Under the pieces are notes generated by a model. That model ran no database searches. It worked only from the letters and a program-made list of their open reading frames with translations, and was not told the DNA's origin. A stretch of DNA of 11,364 bases from Flavobacteriales bacterium UBA1995. GTDB lineage: Bacteria; Bacteroidota; Bacteroidia; Flavobacteriales_D; Sanyastnellaceae. A program made the position numbers and the translations under genes. The stretch covers positions 1 to 11,364 of the forward strand of contig DDCX01000130.1 in assembly GCA_002336475.1 (NCBI GenBank). The letters are read 5' to 3'. Positions 6,116-11,364 of this stretch are shown one piece after another (the stretch's first letter is position 1; the number at the start of each line of letters is the position of its first letter).

Positions 6116-8482
6116 TTAAAATTGTTGTTGTTGTTTCATTTTTGGTGTCTCTTGAACATCTCCTCCCCTTACATCGAGGGTAAAGCGGAGGGATGCCCAA
6201 CGCCCTTGGGCCACCAATCCCAAGGCTCGATACGCACTGACGTGGTCAAGCCACGCCGCATTCATCAGATTGTGAACTTCAAATTCAATGGCACAACCTG
6301 ACGGTTTCCAGCCCAACTGCATCCCCCAGAGGGACGCCGATGGGGTTACCGATTCGTTGCGCGCTGTCAACCTCGCTTCTGCAATCCATCGGTACTGCAG
6401 AGCGAAATTTCCATGCCTTCCCCACCTCCGCCCCACTGAACTGCGCATGTCAGCAGGTGAAGTGAAAGGCAATCCCAATCCTGTTTCCAATGCCCATTGC
6501 CCGAGCAATGCCAGGGAGTTTTGAACGGAAACCTTGTTCCCAGACCAAGTCCAGCCTGCCTCCAATCCTGTCCGAAATGCATCTTTGGCTTGAAAAGCAT
6601 AGACCTGCCCAGCGTGAGCTATGGGCGCAAATGAAGCCAGCGGAGTCAAGTGAATGAACCCATTGTGCAAGGCCGCAAACCCCCTCAGGTCCCAGGAAAA
6701 ACCACCTGAAGGCGCTTTATTGAGCTTCATGAGCTGCCAGCGCACTTCTGCAGTCTGCTCGGGCTTCAAGAGTGGATTGCCTTGCTCAAACCGAAACGTT
6801 CCGTGGTGGATGCCATTGGCTGCCAAGGCGTAACTGCTCGGTGCACGGGAGTGCAATGCCAACGTCCAACTTCCCCTAAGGTGGGGACTGAAGGCCAGAG
6901 GATGGTACCAATTGACGGCTCCTCCCGCGAACCAACGGCTTAAAGCCTCGGTCCGGACATCCTCACCTATTTCGCTGCCGTCCGAAGCATAAAGCGGCTC
7001 GGTATGGCCCTCATGGGCATTGTGCACCACATCCAACCGCAACCCGATGCGGCTCCTGCCCTCGAGGCGATCAACAATGAGCGATCCCCGCTGGCGGATG
7101 TGGTTTGGCAAGAGAAATTCCCAACCCGAGGTTCGGCCCTTTAGCCCTTCGAATTGAATCCCAAAACCACCGCGTTGACTTTCCCATTTCCCTTCACCGA
7201 AGACATGAAATTCTGCCAGAGAAAGGCTCAAATCACCTTCCGGTTCTGGCCCAAACCCATGGGCATGGGGTGGGGCGAATTCATTTCTGTTGTTCTGGGA
7301 AAGGGACCATCGAACCGTTCGTTGCATCCTGCCTTGATGCCGCCACTTGCCTTGAAGCTGCATGCGCATTGCGTTTTGCAAAGGCAGTTCCCATTGATAG
7401 ACCTGATCGTCGCGCTCCAAATCACTTTGATCTGGCACTCCAATAATCCCGGGAAACAACCCTTGACTCACACTGCCCCAACGGCACTCAATGGTGCTCA
7501 AATCTCCATTGTCTCCGGCCACGCAAAGCCCTACCACCCCGTGCATTCCCCGGCCTGAGGTGTTGGGCAAGCGTGAGGTCGCCAGTTCAAGTTGTCGGCC
7601 GATATACTCAAAGGAAGACTGTGCCACATTGAGGTTGCCATGGCGGTTTAGAGACCACCCTGCCTGCCATTGAATCCGGCCCTTCCGGCTCCGGTGTAGC
7701 ACGTGGAACCGAGCAGCATTGTCTCCTGCGCGGTAGCGCACGCCACTTTGGGTGCGCTTCCCATCGGCTTCCAACATCCCGATCGAAGACAAGCGGAGGG
7801 CGCCTCCCATGGCTTCAGGGCCAAGCCAAACATGACCTCCCCCGGGCACAGCTTCAACCGCATCATACAATGCGGCATCTACCAATACACCGTGATCGGC
7901 CCCCCAGCGGCCTCCTGCCATTGGTACGCCATCCTCCAAAACCGACACCCTGGCCCCCACCAAACCTCGAAAAACAGGCTGAATCAAGCCCGCACCCAGA
8001 TCAAGCCCCCGCAAACCGGCGACAGACTCCAGTGTGGTCAAAACATCTCCTGTTTGTTGGGCCCGAATGCCCTCGGGTTCCACATCGGCGGAAAGACTGA
8101 CAACCTCTACAGAAGACAAGGCCACGTTCAACTCCTGCAACTCAACGTCGACATGTGCCCGCCCATTTACAGCGATCACAACGGCCTCGTGCCCATGTGA
8201 AATCACACTGAGCGAGTCAATAGAATTGGAACAAGCCACGGTAAAGTGGCCCTGCTCATCTGCAAAAACGGTCTTGCCGCAAGGCCAAGCCTGAACGGCA
8301 GCCGAAGTGCAAGGGGTTAAATGCCCAGCATGGTAGACGTGTCCATGAACAACCGACGTGTTTTGCCCTTGAGCGGCTTCAGAAGCCAACACACAAAGAC
8401 AAAGGCTTGCCATGGCACGAAGCCAAGGCGAACACATCAATTTACACAACCACGTCCCCAGCATCAGCGGGGATGAAGACAT
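6116..8482 (-). CDS. TonB-dependent outer-membrane receptor, candidate metal (zinc/copper) transporter
   Basis: A 788-residue TonB-dependent receptor driving energised uptake across the outer membrane. A signal peptide ends near SEAAQGQ (34-40). Met1 is used here, but Met7 or Met16 (8437) would give a more normal signal length. Residues about 43-118 form a carboxypeptidase-regulatory-like domain unusually rich in His (46, 48, 51, 54, 79, 96, 98, 110) and with Cys58, Cys68 and Cys84. The plug spans about 138-235, with QPVFRGLVGARVSVLEDGVP (168-187), WGADHG (193-198) and GPEAMGGALR (221-230). The barrel fills the rest and includes NNRNEFAPPHAHGFGP (397-412), GIHHGTFRFEQGNPLLKPE (557-575) and a last-strand region NLMNAAWLDHVSAYRALG (738-755). 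No SusD partner is present, which argues against a glycan receptor. Siderophore, heme or vitamin uptake cannot be excluded. The last about 17 residues (772-788, ending QQQQF) extend past the expected final strand. Confidence 0.92.
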   Translation of the reverse strand: MSSSPLMLGTWLCKLMCSPWLRAMASLCLCVLASEAAQGQNTSVVHGHVYHAGHLTPCTSAAVQAWPCGKTVFADEQGHFTVACSNSIDSLSVISHGHEAVVIAVNGRAHVDVELQELNVALSSVEVVSLSADVEPEGIRAQQTGDVLTTLESVAGLRGLDLGAGLIQPVFRGLVGARVSVLEDGVPMAGGRWGADHGVLVDAALYDAVEAVPGGGHVWLGPEAMGGALRLSSIGMLEADGKRTQSGVRYRAGDNAARFHVLHRSRKGRIQWQAGWSLNRHGNLNVAQSSFEYIGRQLELATSRLPNTSGRGMHGVVGLCVAGDNGDLSTIECRWGSVSQGLFPGIIGVPDQSDLERDDQVYQWELPLQNAMRMQLQGKWRHQGRMQRTVRWSLSQNNRNEFAPPHAHGFGPEPEGDLSLSLAEFHVFGEGKWESQRGGFGIQFEGLKGRTSGWEFLLPNHIRQRGSLIVDRLEGRSRIGLRLDVVHNAHEGHTEPLYASDGSEIGEDVRTEALSRWFAGGAVNWYHPLAFSPHLRGSWTLALHSRAPSSYALAANGIHHGTFRFEQGNPLLKPEQTAEVRWQLMKLNKAPSGGFSWDLRGFAALHNGFIHLTPLASFAPIAHAGQVYAFQAKDAFRTGLEAGWTWSGNKVSVQNSLALLGQWALETGLGLPFTSPADMRSSVGRRWGRHGNFALQYRWIAEARLTARNESVTPSASLWGMQLGWKPSGCAIEFEVHNLMNAAWLDHVSAYRALGLVAQGRWASLRFTLDVRGGDVQETPKMKQQQQF
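6122..6133 (-). repeat. Short CAA triplet repeat at the receptor 3' end, just before the lipoprotein start
   Basis: On the minus strand four consecutive CAA codons encode the QQQQ of the receptor's last residues, followed by TTT, the TAA stop, four bases (TCAG) and the lipoprotein ATG. The tract doubles as the 5' leader of the lipoprotein gene. An unstructured A/C-rich leader in place of a Shine-Dalgarno fits how Bacteroidota ribosomes generally initiate (established for the group; its role here is inferred). Unit length three means copy changes would not shift the receptor frame. Confidence 0.6.
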
Positions 8483-8506
8483 GAAATAGAGGAAATAGAA
8501 TGAGAA

Positions 8507-8884
8507 TCAGACGGTCCTGATCTCAGCCGGAGGTCCCCTCCTGCGGCAGTCACTGTTGGCCAATTCGTCCGTCAATGACGGAGAAGTCCGGCCCAATTTT
8601 GCCACAACAGCGTGCACCGCGCGCGGCAGATTTAATGCAACAGGTGCGCTTTCAACTGCAGGCGCCCATTGCCAATCGCACAAATCGCAGGCATCAGAAG
8701 CTGCCACACCGTCGGAGTGATCCGACCCTGGAAAATCTGGCGCTGCGTGATTGTGGTGGGAACAACCATGAACAGCGTGGTGCGCTGACAAGTGGTGTTC
8801 CAGAATGTGATGCAGATGCAACGCGGGAGCCAGTCCCCAAAGGACCAACAATACCACACCACCTATCCGTTGCAATCGGAACAT
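8507..8884 (-). CDS. Small exported or membrane-anchored His-rich, CxxC protein, DUF2946-like in layout
   Basis: A 125-residue protein with 13 histidines. Basic residues (Arg3, Arg6) and a hydrophobic segment (about 9-22, GVVLLVLWGLAPAL) form a signal peptide or single membrane anchor. A His cluster follows at 23-46 (H23, H25, H26, H30, H31, H35, H36, H39, H43, H44, H46, plus Cys41), then CDLCD with Cys66/Cys69, and a tail with Cys113 and RRRGPPAE. A hydrophobic start, His-rich middle, CxxC and C-terminal RGPP/RAPP recalls DUF2946 proteins, often found with copper-related TonB receptors (recollection; similarity not computed). The start at 8884 is chosen because the 40 codons upstream of it (to 9004) have no signal-like character and the promoter element lies between. 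It is first in the block, 24 nt before the receptor. It may bind or chaperone Zn or Cu in the envelope; this is inference. Confidence 0.72.
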   Translation of the reverse strand: MFRLQRIGGVVLLVLWGLAPALHLHHILEHHLSAHHAVHGCSHHNHAAPDFPGSDHSDGVAASDACDLCDWQWAPAVESAPVALNLPRAVHAVVAKLGRTSPSLTDELANSDCRRRGPPAEIRTV

Positions 8885-8891
8885 TCCGGGG

Positions 8892-8899
8892 CAAATATA
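8892..8899 (-). promoter_or_regulatory. Bacteroidota-type -7 promoter element (TATATTTG) for the metal-uptake-like block
   Basis: Read on the minus strand, TATATTTG matches the Bacteroidota consensus TAnnTTTG exactly. Its G is 7 nt upstream of the ATG of the His-rich protein gene. No clear TTTG box is seen at the -33 position. If used, transcription would start at or within a few bases of the ATG, giving a leaderless or nearly leaderless mRNA. The exact match in a divergent intergenic region is the main support; use in vivo is inferred. Confidence 0.45.
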
Positions 8900-9019
8900 G
8901 ACGTCCAAATGCCCCCCTTGACTTGGGGTCTGCGCTCCGATTACAGATTTCAAGGGAAAACATGGTGTCCGACAGAGGAATCCGAACCAATTTCGCGCCT
9001 TCAAATTCTACGGCACCCC
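8900..9019. promoter_or_regulatory. Divergent intergenic region upstream of typA
   Basis: The 135-nt space between the divergent starts at 8884 and 9020 should hold the typA promoter. On the plus strand TTGACT (8918-8923) stands 18 nt before TACAGA (8942-8947), a weak sigma70-like arrangement. No TAnnTTTG is seen on plus. No Shine-Dalgarno precedes the typA ATG. No strong operator-like palindrome for a metal regulator was noticed. Confidence 0.25.
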
Positions 9020-10780
9020 ATGAGCGGACTCCGAAACGTTGCGATCATCGCACACGTCGACCACGGTAAAACCACCTTGGTTGACAAAATCATACACTTG
9101 TGCAACGTCATCGACCCGCGCAAGACGTCCGGTGAACTCATTCTGGACAGCAACGACCTAGAGCGAGAGCGGGGAATCACCATTCTGTCCAAAAACGTTG
9201 CAGCCAATTACAACGGAGTTAAAATCAACCTGATCGACACCCCAGGTCACGCTGACTTCGGTGGTGAAGTAGAGCGCGTCCTCAAAATGGCAGATGCGGT
9301 GCTGCTGTTGGTAGATGCATTTGAGGGGCCGATGCCCCAAACCCGTTTTGTGCTTGGAAAAGCACTGGAGCTGGGACTCATCCCCATTGTGGTCGTCAAT
9401 AAAGTAGACAAGGAGAACTGCACCCCTGACATTGTGCAGGAGCAAGTGTTCGACTTGATGTTCAATCTTGGCGCCACAGAAGAGCAACTCGACTTCGCCA
9501 CCGTGTATGGTTCCGCCAAGATGGGATGGATGGGCCCCGATTGGGAGAATCCATCCAGCGACATGACCCACCTTTTGGATGTCATTCTGGATAAAGTACC
9601 CGAAGCTCCTTATGTGGAGGGCAAACCACAGCTGCAAATCACATCCTTGGACTTCAGCCGATTCACAGGCCGAATAGCCATTGGGCGTTTGTTCAAAGGA
9701 GAATTGCATGCCAACCGTGACTACGCCTTGTGCACAGCGGACGGACACCGTAAGGTCAGGGCCAAGGAATTGTTTGTCTTTAGTGGACTGGGCAAGGAGA
9801 AAGTCGACATGGTCAAATCAGGTGACCTCTGTGCCATCACCGGCATCGAAGACTTTGAAATCGGCGACACTCTGAGTGACCTCGAGGCGCCAGAGCCCTT
9901 AGAGCGCATTGCCGTTGATGAGCCCACCATGAGCCTGTTGTTCACCATCAACACCTCCCCCTTTCTGGGCAAGGATGGCGATTACCTCACCAGCCGTCAC
10001 ATCCGTGAGCGCTTGGACAACGAGCTCCAGAAAAACCTCGCATTGCGCGTCCAACCCACAGACAGCGAGGACAAGTGGACCGTGTTTGGCCGTGGGATTT
10101 TGCACCTTTCTGTGCTCATCGAGACGATGCGCCGCGAAGGGTATGAAATGCAAATAGGCAAGCCACAAGTCATCTTCAAGGAAATCGATGGCGCGCGTCA
10201 CGAACCTTTCGAGCACTTGGTCATTGACGTACCCGAGGCCAATGCCGGAAAGGCCACGGAACTTGTCATGATGCGCAAAGGCATGCTGCAAGTCATGGAA
10301 GCCAAAGGCGACATCCAACACATGGAGTTTCAGATTCCATCACGCGGCCTCATTGGCCTCAGAAATATGATTTTGACTGCCACTCAAGGTGAAGCCGTCA
10401 TGACCCACCGTTTCGAAGAATACGGTCCATATGCTGGAGACCTTGAGACGAGACAAAGCGGATCGCTCGTGAGCTTGGACACGGGCCAAGCCCGAGCCTT
10501 TGAGATTGACCGGCTCCAGGACCGAGGAACATTTTACATTGATCCGGGTGAGGAGATTTACAAAGGACAAGTCGTGGGTGAATGCGCCCGGGATCAAGAC
10601 ATGGAGCTCAATCTCATTCGGGGCAAGAAGCTCAACAACATGAGGGCCTCAGGTAGCGACAAAGGACTCAGAATTTCCCCGGCCAAAAAGCTCTCTTTGG
10701 AGGAATACCTCGAGTGGATTGCGGACAGTGAATACTTGGAGGTTACACCTAGGGCGTTGCGGGTTCGGAAAATACCTTGA
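9020..10780 (+). CDS. typA: Ribosome-associated GTPase TypA/BipA
   Basis: A translational GTPase related to EF-G that binds the ribosome and supports 50S assembly and growth under cold or other stress. Its 586 residues fit the family. GTPase motifs are all intact: AHVDHGKT (11-18), ERERGITI (48-55), DTPGH (73-77), NKVD (127-130) and SAK (165-167). Domain II follows (about 205-300), then EF-G-like domains III and V (about 310-480, including IPSRGLIGLRN), then the TypA-specific C-terminal domain (about 490-586, with RGKKLNNMRASGSDKGLRI spelling the conserved signature). The frame stays open 76 codons upstream to 8792, but that stretch overlaps the opposite-strand His-rich gene, so the start at 9020 (MSGLRNVAIIAHVDHGK) is chosen by the conserved N-terminus. 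It is divergent from the receptor block and 80 nt upstream of the desaturase. Confidence 0.97.
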   Translation: MSGLRNVAIIAHVDHGKTTLVDKIIHLCNVIDPRKTSGELILDSNDLERERGITILSKNVAANYNGVKINLIDTPGHADFGGEVERVLKMADAVLLLVDAFEGPMPQTRFVLGKALELGLIPIVVVNKVDKENCTPDIVQEQVFDLMFNLGATEEQLDFATVYGSAKMGWMGPDWENPSSDMTHLLDVILDKVPEAPYVEGKPQLQITSLDFSRFTGRIAIGRLFKGELHANRDYALCTADGHRKVRAKELFVFSGLGKEKVDMVKSGDLCAITGIEDFEIGDTLSDLEAPEPLERIAVDEPTMSLLFTINTSPFLGKDGDYLTSRHIRERLDNELQKNLALRVQPTDSEDKWTVFGRGILHLSVLIETMRREGYEMQIGKPQVIFKEIDGARHEPFEHLVIDVPEANAGKATELVMMRKGMLQVMEAKGDIQHMEFQIPSRGLIGLRNMILTATQGEAVMTHRFEEYGPYAGDLETRQSGSLVSLDTGQARAFEIDRLQDRGTFYIDPGEEIYKGQVVGECARDQDMELNLIRGKKLNNMRASGSDKGLRISPAKKLSLEEYLEWIADSEYLEVTPRALRVRKIP

Positions 10781-10860
10781 CGTCATTCAAGCCCCTATTG
10801 TGGACTCATTTGCGCTTATAGGGAATAGCACTTGGGGGAACGAACTACCTTGCACGTTAT
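10781..10860. other. Short spacer between typA and the desaturase gene
   Basis: This 80-nt gap has a weak 6-bp inverted repeat (CCCTAT at 10793-10798, ATAGGG at 10818-10823) with a 19-nt loop and no T run, so it is at best a poor terminator. No exact TAnnTTTG element is present; TACCTTGC at about 10847-10854 is a partial match just before the next ATG. Independent transcription of the desaturase is possible but unsupported. Confidence 0.3.
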
Positions 10861-11364
10861 ATGACGCAAGCACAAATTGAATTGCCCACTGTGCGGTTCG
10901 CACGGGACACGACCGGTTTCTCCAAAACCCTTCGTCAACGTGTTGATGCACATTTTAAGAGTAAGGGAATCTCTAAGAAGGCCAATGGAACCATGGTGTT
11001 CAAGACGGTCCTGCTCATCTCACTATACCTCGCACCCGTTGCACTTATCTCAACCGGAGTCACAGGTGGAGGTTGGATGTTTTGGGCCTCTGAAGTCGTG
11101 ATGGGCCTTGCACTTGCCGGCATTGGCATGGCGGTCATGCACGATGGAAATCACGGTGCATTTAGCGACAAGAAGGGCATCAACAGGCTGATCGGCGGCG
11201 TGCTTGAGCTCGTGGGTGGCAATAGTGAAATGTGGCAAGTCCAGCACAACGTGTTGCACCACTCCTTTACCAACGTCGATGGTCTCGATGAAGACATCAA
11301 CCCTGGTCCCCTGTTGCGCTTCAGCCCTTTGAAGCCCCACAAACCATGGCACCGTTTCCAGCAC
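10861..11364 (+). CDS. Membrane fatty-acid (acyl-CoA/acyl-lipid) desaturase, C-terminally truncated by the window edge
   Basis: The frame runs from the ATG at 10861 to the window end (168 residues) without a stop. Two hydrophobic segments (about 47-67 and 72-93) precede the first di-iron histidine box HDGNH (94-98). The second box is HNVLHH (129-134), followed by SFTNVDGLDEDIN. The spacing and sequence match the FA_desaturase family, specifically the 'linoleoyl-CoA desaturase'-like proteins common in Bacteroidota. The third histidine box, expected further downstream, lies beyond the window. The enzyme would introduce double bases' unsaturation, that is a cis double bond, into membrane fatty acids using O2 and an electron donor, which adjusts membrane fluidity. 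Regiospecificity cannot be told from this part. Family length is usually about 350-370 residues, so roughly half is present. Confidence 0.9.
   Translation, partial: MTQAQIELPTVRFARDTTGFSKTLRQRVDAHFKSKGISKKANGTMVFKTVLLISLYLAPVALISTGVTGGGWMFWASEVVMGLALAGIGMAVMHDGNHGAFSDKKGINRLIGGVLELVGGNSEMWQVQHNVLHHSFTNVDGLDEDINPGPLLRFSPLKPHKPWHRFQH

Noticed and set aside
6122..6133. CAA repeat as a phase-variation tract
   Set aside because: The unit is three bases and there are only four copies, so slippage would not shift frame and is unlikely to be frequent.
6116..8482. Treating the receptor as a SusC-type glycan importer linked to the hexosaminidase
   Set aside because: No SusD is present, the protein is shorter than typical SusC proteins, and glyA and cutC separate it from the hexosaminidase; the WGADHG plug motif and His content fit a metal-type receptor better.
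8792..9019. 76-codon upstream extension of typA
   Set aside because: It overlaps the divergent His-rich gene and lies before the conserved TypA N-terminus; no TypA has such an extension that I know of.

Overview
The window looks like chromosomal DNA of a Bacteroidota bacterium, most likely a flavobacterium-like marine or environmental lineage with moderate GC. This rests on several things. There is a TonB-dependent receptor of the Bacteroidota type, with an N-terminal carboxypeptidase-regulatory-like domain. There are two lipoproteins. A secreted beta-helix protein resembles those common in type IX secretion organisms. Shine-Dalgarno sequences are largely absent, and one copy of the Bacteroidota -7 promoter element (TAnnTTTG) is present. 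No RNA genes, insertion sequences, CRISPR arrays or phage genes were seen.

Layout: everything from 8884 down to 1 lies on the minus strand, and the two genes from 9020 onward lie on the plus strand. Reading the minus strand from its divergent promoter, the first block (8884-5320) holds three genes: a small membrane-anchored or exported His-rich/CxxC protein, a TonB-dependent outer-membrane receptor, and an acidic/His-bearing lipoprotein made of two DUF4625-like Ig-type domains. The gaps are 24 and 4 nt. A 178-nt gap with a nested inverted repeat separates this from a second tight block, glyA - cutC - GH20 hexosaminidase, with gaps of 3 and 13 nt. After a further 124 nt comes a secreted beta-helix protein cut off by the left edge. 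On the plus strand, typA (bipA) is followed by the first 168 codons of a membrane fatty-acid desaturase cut off by the right edge.

How the genes may work together: the first block reads as a candidate transition-metal (zinc or copper) uptake system. A surface receptor with a His-rich periplasmic domain and an extracellular HAH motif is flanked by a His/Cys-rich envelope protein and a lipoprotein with a His/Glu tract. The metal and the function are inferred, not shown. The second block joins one-carbon metabolism (SHMT) to CutC and an exported beta-N-acetylhexosaminidase. CutC sits directly between a housekeeping enzyme and a glycan-degrading enzyme, so its link to the metal block next door is open. 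TypA and the desaturase are both compatible with stress or cold adaptation but need not be functionally linked. The most interesting part is the three-gene 8884-5320 block. The rest is ordinary core or glycan metabolism.
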